64,000 bases of DNA from UBA5069 sp964560495 (GTDB lineage: Bacteria > Chloroflexota > Anaerolineae > Caldilineales > Caldilineaceae): the NCBI GenBank assembly GCA_964560495.1, contig CAZLMM010000006.1, positions 62,001-126,000 of the forward strand, in the 5' to 3' direction. Below are positions 22,014-29,464 of this stretch, one piece after another (position 1 is the stretch's first letter; every line of letters begins with the position of its first letter). Under the pieces are notes generated by a model that had not been told where the DNA came from, did no database searches, and saw only the letters and a list, made by a program, of their open reading frames with translations. A program made the position numbers and the translations under genes.

Positions 22014-23000
22014 TCAACCAGTCTCTACCACACGCCGTGCGGCGATCAGATTGCAAGTGGGCGCGATGATGGGGGTCACGCAGCCGGTGCCCAGAATGAA
22101 ACGACGTTTGCCCGTGGCGGCAAAGGCCCGTTCTGCCTCGGCGCGCACGCTTTCCGGCGTCCCACGCACCATGGTCGCCCACTGGCTCAACCCGCCGCAC
22201 AGAGCCATGTTCGTGCGCCCAAGCGCCTCGTGCAAGGAGGGCGGCGTCTCGGTGTCGTGCCAGTTGATCGCCTGAGCCGGATAGTCCGCTGCCAGATTGA
22301 ACATGACGTCGCGTCCGTGGAGATGTACCAGGTTGAACCACATTCCATCTGTCGCGGCCAGGATTTCCAGGTCCAGAGGGCGACAAAACGCACAGTATTC
22401 AGCCTCGCTCAGCAGATCGAAGCTGGCGTGCTGCACCGCAAGGAAGATGCCAGCGGCGCCGGTCCGCTTCAACGCCTCGATAAAACGCAGCGTCGTCTCG
22501 GCGATTGTCCGCAGCCCCGTCTTGACCGCGTCAGGGTGTTGGCGCATGTCGGCGTAAAGCCGCGGCCCGGCCAGATTCTTGGCCTGGGAGAGAGGATTGA
22601 AGATGGTCTGGATAAAGGGCGTCTCGTCGCGCACGGCCTCGCCGATGATTCTGTTGGCCTGGAGCACTTCGCCCAATAACCCAGAATGGGGATCCAGGGG
22701 TTTGAGTTGTAGCCAATCCTCTGGCGACTGGATGACGCGCGCACCCCAAACGCGGGTGCCTTCTTCATTACCCTCCCAGACGCTCTCTGCGCCATAGCCG
22801 GCGACGCAGAAGTCGCTGTTGGGCGTCACTTTGATGAAATCGAAGTCATACGCGCGTTGAAATTCCAGGGTGGCGCGCGCCAGTTCGCCGCTGTGTTGAT
22901 CATCCACAGGCCAGTGTCGCCACAGGGCCACCGGTGGGCGATCCACCACGGCGCCGCTGCAGGCAGCCTCTAGTCGTTGGCGTTTGGAGAATGTTTTCAT
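22014..23000 (-). CDS. uroporphyrinogen decarboxylase-like (URO-D superfamily) protein
   Basis: 328 residues. The start SKRQRLEAACSGAVVDRPPVALWRHWP, a central NPLSQAKNLAG and a C-terminal FILGTGCVTPIIAPTCNLIAARRVVE place it in the URO-D superfamily. The N-terminus lacks the RQAGRYLPE signature of true HemE, so it is rather a methyltransferase-type or unknown member (MtaA/CmuA relatives use a Cys/His zinc site; HWHD-like residues occur as INWHDTE). It follows the ABC permease by 13 bases and is probably in the ABC operon. Cytoplasmic. The reaction is unknown. Confidence 0.75.
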   Translation of the reverse strand: MKTFSKRQRLEAACSGAVVDRPPVALWRHWPVDDQHSGELARATLEFQRAYDFDFIKVTPNSDFCVAGYGAESVWEGNEEGTRVWGARVIQSPEDWLQLKPLDPHSGLLGEVLQANRIIGEAVRDETPFIQTIFNPLSQAKNLAGPRLYADMRQHPDAVKTGLRTIAETTLRFIEALKRTGAAGIFLAVQHASFDLLSEAEYCAFCRPLDLEILAATDGMWFNLVHLHGRDVMFNLAADYPAQAINWHDTETPPSLHEALGRTNMALCGGLSQWATMVRGTPESVRAEAERAFAATGKRRFILGTGCVTPIIAPTCNLIAARRVVETG

Positions 23001-23013
23001 GATGTGTTGCGTG

Positions 23014-23772
23014 TCAATCGAGATTTAGACGACTCCGTTGAAACCACAGGCTGGCAAGTCCCAGCAGCCCAACTCCCAGGGCAGCCAGGACGACGGCCAG
23101 ATAGATGAGCAATTGGGGATGTTCCAAAACGCTAAGCAAGGATGTCAGATTGCCCTGCCATGGCTCGGGCAGCACACGCCCCAGCAGAGGCAACCCTACA
23201 ACGTGAAGAATGAAGACAAGCAGCAGCGCCGCCGAGACGATTTGGTGCGCCTGGCGAGCAGTTCCCGCATGCAGCGAGATCAAGGCGCTGACGCCGGCTG
23301 CCAGGAGCGCGCCCAACATACCCAAGATCACCACACCAAACAGGATATTGGCCGTGTAGTGTCCGAGGCTGTACTCGCTGTGAAGCAGTGCGGTGACAAC
23401 AATGCCAATGACGATGCACACAAACATCAGGCCCCAGCCCAGAACAATGGCCGCGCCAACCTTGCCCAACAAGATGGCGCGGTCTGGAAGTCGGCTGGCC
23501 AGAAGCGTTTCCAGAGTATGGCGTTCTCGTTCGCCGGCGATGAGATCGGTGACAGTGATGGCGACAACAAAGATCGGCAGCCAACCCCACATGGTCAGCA
23601 ACCAGGATTGCCCACCTTCCAGCAGGCTGCTCTCGATGGGAAAAACAGCGCCGACGATCACCAGGAGCAGCAGAATGCCGAGCAGACTGCCGCGCACTCC
23701 ACTGCGCGCCGCAACCAGTTCACGCAATTCCTTGTACATGACCGTCCAGGCGTCCACGAAAAGTTCTTTCAT
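23014..23772 (-). CDS. ABC-2 type transporter permease
   Basis: 252 residues from ATG 23772, preferred over an ATG at 23799 because AGAAGG lies a few bases upstream. Six membrane helices: about residues 30-46, 58-78, 103-125, 135-165, 175-198, 225-245. Between the second and third, GERERHTLETLLASRLPDRAI is the signature loop of NatB/ABC-2 exporter permeases that contacts the ATPase. The full-length size is usual for a half-permease that dimerises. It lies 32 bases after the ATPase gene and before the URO-D-like gene. The cargo is unknown; drug, sodium or lipid export are known in the family. Confidence 0.85.
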   Translation of the reverse strand: MKELFVDAWTVMYKELRELVAARSGVRGSLLGILLLLVIVGAVFPIESSLLEGGQSWLLTMWGWLPIFVVAITVTDLIAGERERHTLETLLASRLPDRAILLGKVGAAIVLGWGLMFVCIVIGIVVTALLHSEYSLGHYTANILFGVVILGMLGALLAAGVSALISLHAGTARQAHQIVSAALLLVFILHVVGLPLLGRVLPEPWQGNLTSLLSVLEHPQLLIYLAVVLAALGVGLLGLASLWFQRSRLNLD

Positions 23773-23831
23773 GGGACCTTCTTCATGTGTCGTCAGCATG
23801 ATGGTTCACCACGCCTTACATCCCCTTTGCC

Positions 23832-24761
23832 TCAGGGTTCTTCCATGAGGGCAAGGAAAGCCGCCTCCAGCCCTACATCACGTCGGCGCACCTGGGCAAT
23901 ATCGGCCCCCGATTCGACCAGAAGCGAGACCAGCGGCGCGGTGTCCACTTCCCCATAAAGGTGGATGAGCAGACTGCCATTCCATGTTTCAACCGATGCG
24001 ACCTCAGGGCGCTTACGGAGGAGCGCCAACACATCTTCGTGAAACCCCCGCCCCACAATTTCGAGCTGTGGTCGTTGGCGCTGGGCGTGAAGCTCCGACG
24101 GCTTGCCCACCGCCAAAAGTTTGCCTTCACGGATGACCGCCACTTCGTCGCAAAGGTGTTCGGCTTCAGCCAGATTGTGGGTCGATAGGAAGATCGTCAC
24201 ACCTTCATCTTGGCTGAGTTCGGCCAGCTCTCGACGAAGCGCCGCAGCCGCCAGTGGATCCAGGCCGGTCGTCGGCTCATCCAAAAAGATCAAGGACGGG
24301 TGATGGAGCAGAGTGCGTGCGACGGCCAGCTTCTGCTGCATACCGCGCCCCCATCCGCCCACGATGTCCAGCCGCCGCTCCCACAACCCAAAATGACGCA
24401 GCAGAGCATCGATACGCTGGCGGCGCGCGGCGTCGGAAAGATGCCAGATGCGCCCGTAGTAGTCGAGGTTGTCGTAAGCGCTCAGGCGTTCGTACAGCCC
24501 TGTGTGTTCGAGCAACGCGCCCGTGCGCCGACGGATTTCGTCGCCGTGGGTCTTGACATCGAAGCCAAGAACTCTGGCGCTGCCGGCGCTTGGTTGCACC
24601 AACCCCAACAACAAGCGGATCGTCGTCGTCTTGCCGGCCCCATTGGGGCCGAGAAAGCCAAAAATCGAACCAGCCGTCACCTGGAGAGTGAGATGATCCA
24701 CTGCTCGCACAGAGCCGTAATCCCGTGTTAGATTGTCGGTGATGATGGCCGAATGAATCAC
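23832..24761 (-). CDS. ABC transporter ATP-binding protein
   Basis: 309 residues from GTG 24761 with GAGGAG about 5 bases upstream. Walker A GPNGAGKT (residues 38-45), Q-loop near GLVQPSAG, signature GGWGRGMQQKLAVA (a degenerate LSGGQ), Walker B LIFLDEPTTGLD and the switch His in FLSTHNLAEAEHLC are all present. The C-terminal 80 residues are the extra domain of DrrA/CcmA-type exporter ATPases. It pairs with the permease downstream. The 230 bases upstream hold an inverted repeat around a possible -10 (24906-24982). Confidence 0.9.
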   Translation of the reverse strand: MIHSAIITDNLTRDYGSVRAVDHLTLQVTAGSIFGFLGPNGAGKTTTIRLLLGLVQPSAGSARVLGFDVKTHGDEIRRRTGALLEHTGLYERLSAYDNLDYYGRIWHLSDAARRQRIDALLRHFGLWERRLDIVGGWGRGMQQKLAVARTLLHHPSLIFLDEPTTGLDPLAAAALRRELAELSQDEGVTIFLSTHNLAEAEHLCDEVAVIREGKLLAVGKPSELHAQRQRPQLEIVGRGFHEDVLALLRKRPEVASVETWNGSLLIHLYGEVDTAPLVSLLVESGADIAQVRRRDVGLEAAFLALMEEP

Positions 24762-24905
24762 AAGGACTCCTCTTTGGCCAACTGTGCTGCTTCGCTCCCC
24801 ATTCCATTTCCCTATCAGTGGAATCAGCCAGATCTTTGGGCAACCCTATACAACCATCGGGGACAACCGCCAGCATCCGCTCAGCGTCGGCGTGCGCCCG
24901 CTTTG

Positions 24906-24982
24906 GGATGTCACTATCAGGAGTATAACGAGGATGGATTGGGAAAAACAGGTGCGTTTGTCACAAACTGACAGTGACATCC
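24906..24982 (-). promoter_or_regulatory. inverted repeat around a possible ABC-operon promoter
   Basis: GGATGTCACTATCAG (24906-24920) and, on the other strand, GGATGTCACTGTCAG (24982-24968) form a 15-bp inverted repeat with one mismatch, 47 bases apart. A TATACT -10 candidate for the minus strand lies at 24927-24922, next to the proximal arm; its -35 is poor. The arrangement is that of two operator sites around a promoter. It is found by eye and no regulator is assigned. Confidence 0.4.
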
Positions 24983-24990
24983 ATCACAGA

Positions 24991-26355
24991 TCAGCCAAGA
25001 GCGCGTGACTTGCTGGAAATCGGGATCGAAAAAGCGATACGGGCGCCCTGGCCGACCTGGGAATCGATCTCGAATTCACCATCTAGCGAACGCACACGCT
25101 GCTGCATGTTGCGTAGGCCGTTGCCGCCAGCGCTGCGCGCAGCCTGAAAGACATCGAAGCCGCGACCGTCGTCCGTGATTGTGATTTGCAGTCGCCCCCC
25201 GACCCGGTTGGCGCGAATGATCACTTGTTGAGCGTGAGCATGTTTGCGGATATTCGTCAGCGCCTCTTGGACAATGTGCAACACTTCGGCGGTTTGCTTT
25301 GGCGTCGTGACGTTGGCGGCGCTCGGCTCCACAGAAAGCGCCATCTGGAAATTCTTCGCCGTGTGTTCGACAAGCTCTTGCAGCGCCTGCTCCAGCGTGC
25401 GACCCTCGAATCGCTGTGGGCGCAAGTCCATGATGTAGCTGCGGATATCGCGGATCACATCATTCAGCCCCCGCATGGTCTGGACGATACGTTCACGCGC
25501 CACATCTGGCTCATCTTCCACCCGATGCTGGGCGTCATCCAGGAGCAAGCCCAGGGCGTAGATGGACTGGATCACTCCATCGTGGAGGTTCATGCCAAAT
25601 CGCTCGCGTTCCTGCATGATGGCGATCTGGCGGTTCTGCCGATAGAGCTGGGCGTTCTCAATGGCAACCGCAGCATGGGCCGCAAACATTTGCAACGTTT
25701 GTTGATCCTGTTCAGAGAAAGGCACGGCCTTTTCACTGCTTTCATCGAGCTTGTCGGTCAAATAAAGATTGCCAAAGGTGCGCCCTTTGGATGCGATGGG
25801 GACGCCTAACAAGGTGTGCATGGGAGGATGATGGGGAGGAAAGCCCACAGAACGTGGGTCGGCGCTGATGTTGTGGACAAGAAGAGGCCGCCGCTCGGTC
25901 ATGATCACCCCCAACAGACCGTTGCCTACAGGAGGCGAGCCGATGCGAGCGCGCTCGTCCGCCGAAAGGCCAGCGGTATAGAATTGCTCAATCGCGCTTC
26001 CCGTCCCATCGAGCACCCCCAGAGCAGCGTAACGCGCCCCCACCAGCTTCCTGCTCACATCCGCCACTCCCTGGAGGACTTTACTCAACTCGACTTCGGT
26101 GGTCAAGGTCAATGCGGCTTCCCGCAGGGCGTCAAGCTGTTGAGCGCGCCGATCCATTTCCTCGGCATGTTCGTCAAACCGATTTGCCACCCAGTCGGCG
26201 AAGAACGCGCCAGCGATTGCCACCAGGGTCAGCTCGATAATGGCTGTCAACAAGGTGGGGCTGTAATTTCCCAGCCCAATGCGCAGCGCAACGACTACAG
26301 TCCAAAAAAGAACGGGCAGCAAGACACCTAACCAGCGTAGGGTGCGTGGCGACAT
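24991..26355 (-). CDS. GAF-domain sensor histidine kinase, NarX/LiaS type
   Basis: 454 residues. Two N-terminal membrane helices (about 8-26 and 33-55), a short coiled linker, a GAF domain (about 85-235: GARYAALGVLD ... LLGVPIASKGRTFGNLYLTDK), then HisKA_3 with QERERFGMNLHDGVIQ (phospho-His about 261) and an HATPase domain with IVQEALTNIRKHA (N box) and DDGRGFD (G box). NarL-type response regulators are their partners, and one is encoded divergently 104 bases away. The signal is unknown. It lies upstream of the ABC operon on the same strand but with a 230-base gap. Confidence 0.9.
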   Translation of the reverse strand: MSPRTLRWLGVLLPVLFWTVVVALRIGLGNYSPTLLTAIIELTLVAIAGAFFADWVANRFDEHAEEMDRRAQQLDALREAALTLTTEVELSKVLQGVADVSRKLVGARYAALGVLDGTGSAIEQFYTAGLSADERARIGSPPVGNGLLGVIMTERRPLLVHNISADPRSVGFPPHHPPMHTLLGVPIASKGRTFGNLYLTDKLDESSEKAVPFSEQDQQTLQMFAAHAAVAIENAQLYRQNRQIAIMQERERFGMNLHDGVIQSIYALGLLLDDAQHRVEDEPDVARERIVQTMRGLNDVIRDIRSYIMDLRPQRFEGRTLEQALQELVEHTAKNFQMALSVEPSAANVTTPKQTAEVLHIVQEALTNIRKHAHAQQVIIRANRVGGRLQITITDDGRGFDVFQAARSAGGNGLRNMQQRVRSLDGEFEIDSQVGQGARIAFSIPISSKSRALG

Positions 26356-26459
26356 GAACGATGCTCCGAAACCATCGGTGAGTCTTCAAAGACTTCCGAT
26401 GCGCAAACGACTATGATACAATCACAGCCCATTATAGCGACGGTATGAAATGAGACAAA

Positions 26460-27173
26460 GTGACCACACAGAGCACGCCATATCAATCTATGCGTCTGCG
26501 CATCATTCTGGTGGATGACCACGAGATTGTGCGCCTGGGGCTGCGCGCGCTGCTGAGTCGCTATCATCAGTTCGAGGTGGTCGCCGAAGCAGGCGATGCG
26601 CAAGAGGCTCTCGAATTGGTGCGACTTTACCAGCCCGATGTCGTGGTCATGGACATTCGTCTGCCAGGTCGTAACGGCATCGAAGCGACCCAGGAGATCA
26701 CCAATCTCTTTCCCCGTGTCAAGGTGATCATGCTCACTTCCTATGCGGATGAAGATGTGCTCTTCGACGCCATCGCTGCGGGCGCATCGGGCTATGTGCT
26801 CAAACAGATCGACAGCGCAGACCTGGTGCGGGCGCTGGAACGAGTGGGCAATGGCGAGTCCATGCTCGACCCCGCGGTCACGCAAAAGGTCTTTGCCCGA
26901 GTGCGTCAGCAGGCGCGCCACGCGGATGACGCCGCCTTTGGCGCGCTCAACGACCAGGAGTTGCAAATCCTGGCGTTGATCACCGAGGGCATGACCAACA
27001 AGGAGATCGCCGGGCGCGTCTTCCTCAGCGAAAAGACAGTGCGCAATTATGTGAGCGCCATCCTGGCCAAGCTCGATCTTTCCTCACGCGCAGAGGCGGC
27101 GGCCTATGCCGTGCGCCACCACATTCAAGATCACATGCCCGAACCACGCGAAACTCGCGACGAAAGGAGATGA
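26460..27173 (+). CDS. NarL/LuxR-family response regulator
   Basis: 237 residues from GTG 26460; ATG 26490 (family-like start MRLRIILVDDHE) is equally possible and neither has a clear ribosome binding site. The receiver has the acidic pair DD (19-20), phospho-Asp 65 in VVMDIRLPG, Thr/Ser in MLTSYADE and Lys in YVLKQ. The C-terminal LuxR helix-turn-helix is ALNDQELQILALITEGMTNKEIA...SEKTVRNYV. Divergent from the histidine kinase, so the two form a two-component system. The stop overlaps the start region of the lactonase gene. Possible targets are the ABC operon and the lactonase; not shown. Confidence 0.9.
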   Translation: MTTQSTPYQSMRLRIILVDDHEIVRLGLRALLSRYHQFEVVAEAGDAQEALELVRLYQPDVVVMDIRLPGRNGIEATQEITNLFPRVKVIMLTSYADEDVLFDAIAAGASGYVLKQIDSADLVRALERVGNGESMLDPAVTQKVFARVRQQARHADDAAFGALNDQELQILALITEGMTNKEIAGRVFLSEKTVRNYVSAILAKLDLSSRAEAAAYAVRHHIQDHMPEPRETRDERR

Positions 27174-27175
27174 CA

Positions 27176-28102
27176 ATGGAACTCGTGCGTTATCCCGACC
27201 CGGCCATCGAGACAGTGGACGCTCGTTTTGCGTCCCTACGCCAGGGCAACGCGGCCGTAGAGCGCCTGTGGAGCGGTGGACGCTGGCTGGAAGGCCCGGT
27301 CTGGTTTGGCGACGCTGGTTATCTGCTCTTCAGCGACATTCCCAACGACCGCATTCTACGCTGGGATGCTCTGACCGGCCAGACGACAACCTATCGCGCC
27401 CCGGCGCGCAACAGCAACGGCAACACGCGCGACCGCAGCGGGCGGCTCGTCACCTGCGAACATCTCAGCCGTTCGGTGACGCGCACCGAACCGGATGGGC
27501 GCATCACCGTGCTGGCCGATGCCTACCAGGGCAAGCGCCTCAACGCGCCCAACGATGTGGTGGTTGCTTCCGACGGCGCGGTCTGGTTTACTGACCCGGG
27601 CTACGGCATCCTGTCGGATTATGAGGGCGAGGCCGCGCCTTTTGAGCTGCCCACCTGCGTCTATCGCATTGACCCCCATAGCGGCGCGCTATCGGTGGCG
27701 GTCGATGACATGGAGCGCCCCAATGGCCTCTGTTTCTCGCCCGATGAACGTCTGCTCTACGTGGTGGACACAGGCGCGCCGCAGCACATCCGTGTGTTCG
27801 ATGTGGTGGACGGGTCGCGCCTGGGCAAAAGTCGCGTCTTCGTAGAGATGGCGCCAGGCGGCAGCGACGGCATTCGTGTGGACACGGCAGGGAATCTTTG
27901 GTCAGCGGCGGCGTGGGCCGGGCCGGGCTACGATGGCGTCCACTGCTTTGCGCCCGACGGCGACCTCATCGGACGCATCCATCTGCCCGAAGGGTGCTCG
28001 AACCTTTGTTTTGGCGGTCTGCACAAAAACCGCCTCTTCATGACGGCCAGTCAATCGCTGTACGCCGTCTATCTCAACGCAAAAGGTGCGCAGTGGCCGT
28101 AA
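27176..28102 (+). CDS. SMP-30/gluconolactonase-family protein
   Basis: 308 residues. The ATG at 27176 is chosen over 27170 because AAAGGAG (27163-27169) is 6 bases before it; 27170 would leave no spacing. The six-bladed propeller has LEGPVW (metal Glu), NGNTRDRSGRL, NAPNDVVVASDGAVWFTDP (metal Asn), RPNGLCFSPD and GGSDGIRVDTAGNLW (metal Asp). These calcium-dependent enzymes hydrolyse sugar lactones. It is translationally coupled to the response regulator, which is an unusual pair. A strong terminator follows at 28167. Confidence 0.85.
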   Translation: MELVRYPDPAIETVDARFASLRQGNAAVERLWSGGRWLEGPVWFGDAGYLLFSDIPNDRILRWDALTGQTTTYRAPARNSNGNTRDRSGRLVTCEHLSRSVTRTEPDGRITVLADAYQGKRLNAPNDVVVASDGAVWFTDPGYGILSDYEGEAAPFELPTCVYRIDPHSGALSVAVDDMERPNGLCFSPDERLLYVVDTGAPQHIRVFDVVDGSRLGKSRVFVEMAPGGSDGIRVDTAGNLWSAAAWAGPGYDGVHCFAPDGDLIGRIHLPEGCSNLCFGGLHKNRLFMTASQSLYAVYLNAKGAQWP

Positions 28103-28166
28103 AGCATACCGCAAAACAGCATGGTGTGTTCACTCCCCAACAGTGGGCTAACTTTGACTGCACCCG

Positions 28167-28205
28167 AAACAAAACAGCGATGACTGAGTCATCGCTGTTT
28201 TGTTT
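28167..28205. terminator. bidirectional intrinsic terminator
   Basis: 18-bp perfect stem (28167-28184 with 28188-28205, arm AAACAAAACAGCGATGAC) and a 3-base loop. The A-rich and T-rich outer arms make it work in both directions: for the lactonase (plus) and for tRNA-Gln (minus), whose 3' end is 6 bases away. Confidence 0.9.
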
Positions 28206-28210
28206 GAGGC

Positions 28211-28281
28211 TGGGGGACAGGGATTCGAACCCCAACTATCTGATCCAGAGTCAGACGTTCTGCCGATTAAACTATCCCCCA
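28211..28281 (-). tRNA. trnQ: tRNA-Gln (anticodon CUG)
   Basis: 71 bases on the minus strand that fold as a cloverleaf: acceptor TGGGGGA with TCCCCCA, D arm with GTTTAATCGGCAGAAC, anticodon stem TCTGA/TCAGA around loop CTCTGGA (anticodon CTG, read as CAG Gln), and T arm with TTCGAAT. U1 in a U-A first pair is usual for tRNA-Gln. CCA is not encoded; the genome reads GCC there. An intrinsic terminator follows directly. Confidence 0.95.
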
Positions 28282-28346
28282 TCACATTGTTGTCAAATTC
28301 CTACGCAAGACGACGTTCGTCTTTCATCGCCATCCATTGTTTTTCG

Positions 28347-28376
28347 AGTATACCAATTCCCATGGGAATGTGGCAA
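28347..28376 (-). promoter_or_regulatory. probable tRNA-Gln promoter
   Basis: On the minus strand TTGCCA (28376-28371), 18 bases, TATACT (28352-28347). A start near 28340 would give a leader of about 58 bases before the tRNA. Found by eye, good fit to the sigma-70 pattern. Confidence 0.5.
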
Positions 28377-28404
28377 ATATCCAGGCTTCTGAGGGTCTGT
28401 TTCA

Positions 28405-28428
28405 GGTTGGGGCATCTCTGCCCCAACC
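28405..28428. terminator. possible terminator after the CAP-domain gene
   Basis: 10-bp stem GGTTGGGGCA/TGCCCCAACC with a 4-base loop, 25 bases past the stop of the CAP gene (minus). No T-run follows, so it may be a weak or Rho-type site. The rest of 28282-28453 shows only the tRNA promoter. Confidence 0.35.
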
Positions 28429-28453
28429 CAACTTGAATGTCGCCCTGCTATTC

Positions 28454-29185
28454 CTATGGCCCCGGTCTGGCACTCAGCAGCACCCAGTAGTGTTTGTGAC
28501 TCGATGCCGCGTCATAGATATGGCCCACACCGTAATCCACCTGCTCGGCGAAAAAGGGGTGTTCTCCCAAAACATGGGTGCGGTGCGTGGATGAACCGAT
28601 CCAGGCTTGCCAAACATCGTCTGCGTTGCTGTAACCGCCAGCCAATGACTCGATGTTGTTGCCGCTGGGGGTGTGATTGTAGTACGAAGGCAGCAGATAG
28701 CCAGCCTGTTCCACCAGGAAGTTGGGGCCATAGCCATCTGGGTTTGTGTGGCCGAAGTAGCCGCGCGTCGCCATATCCAGGGCCTTTTCGCGCGCCACCT
28801 GCACCAGGATGGCATTGCAAATCAGGGAGCTGCGCTGCTGCTGGGGGTCGTTGCGCATGAGATCGATCAGACGCTGCTCATCGCTGCTCAGGTTGCAACC
28901 GCTTGCGGCTGTCGGCGCAACGGTCGGCGTGGATGTGGGAGATGGCGTGGATGTGGGAGATGGCGTGGATGTGGGAGATGGCGCGGCGGTCGGCGTGGGT
29001 ATGGGCGTTGTAGTCGGAAGCGGCGCGCTTGTTGTGTGCGATACGACGATGGGAAGAAACAATTGTGCATTGACCGGACCGGTGGGAAGGGGAGATTGGG
29101 CGTGGAGCGGTCTAAGGGGGAGAAGCTGCCAGACGAACAACGCCAGAAAAAGAAGGAGCCTTTTCTGCAATGTACTCGGTATCAT
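28454..29185 (-). CDS. secreted CAP-domain (SCP/PR1) protein
   Basis: 243 residues, ATG 29185 with a GAGG ribosome binding site. A signal peptide (about 1-30, cut after LHAQS) is followed by QLFLPIVVS, a Pro/Thr/Ser linker with three exact SPTSTP units, and a CAP domain (about 95-243). In the domain, RGYFGHTNPDG, GNNIESLAG (Glu), VWQAWIGSSTHRTHVL and HYWVLL carry the usual His-Glu-Glu-His-type cavity. Bacterial CAP proteins are secreted and often of unknown role; some bind lipids or act as nucleases or proteases. The VFLP-like motif after the signal peptide also occurs at the C-terminus of the amylase. Confidence 0.85.
   Translation of the reverse strand: MIPSTLQKRLLLFLALFVWQLLPLRPLHAQSPLPTGPVNAQLFLPIVVSHTTSAPLPTTTPIPTPTAAPSPTSTPSPTSTPSPTSTPTVAPTAASGCNLSSDEQRLIDLMRNDPQQQRSSLICNAILVQVAREKALDMATRGYFGHTNPDGYGPNFLVEQAGYLLPSYYNHTPSGNNIESLAGGYSNADDVWQAWIGSSTHRTHVLGEHPFFAEQVDYGVGHIYDAASSHKHYWVLLSARPGP
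28926..28979. repeat. three exact 18-bp tandem repeats in the CAP linker
   Basis: GGCGTGGATGTGGGAGAT three times in a row, coding SPTSTP units on the minus strand. Exact copies at the DNA level suggest recent slippage, so linker length may vary between strains. Confidence 0.9.
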
Positions 29186-29431
29186 TTTTTACCTCGACTG
29201 TCAGTTGCGCTGGTGCGTTGTTGAAATCGAACGCACTTCACTGTAGCAGACAGTCGAGGCGAGCGCGGGACATTTGCGAAACTATTTTCGGTTCATTTCA
29301 CAATCAATCACCAACGAATCCATGCCATCGGCAACACAGGCAAATAGTTGGCTACCGCGTGATGAGGCGGCGTTTCACCCACAAGCGCGCAGCATTCAAC
29401 CGGTGGATTGCCGACGAAAAGACAATGAACG

Positions 29432-29449
29432 AGCGTCAGCGCTGACGCT
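29432..29449. terminator. 18-bp palindrome after the tricorn gene
   Basis: AGCGTCAGCGCTGACGCT, perfect, 16 bases past the tricorn stop on the minus strand and followed there by a T-rich stretch. Possibly a terminator. The rest of the 279 bases to the CAP start shows nothing clear. Confidence 0.35.
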
Positions 29450-29464
29450 TCAGCCACGGGGTGG

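Noticed and set aside
22014..23000. HemE, haem biosynthesis uroporphyrinogen decarboxylase, with HemG next to it
   Set aside because: The N-terminal HemE signature is absent and no other haem gene is nearby; only the superfamily level is supported.
28926..28979. Start of a CRISPR array or tandem regulatory repeat
   Set aside because: The three 18-bp units have no spacers and code for a Ser/Pro/Thr linker in frame.
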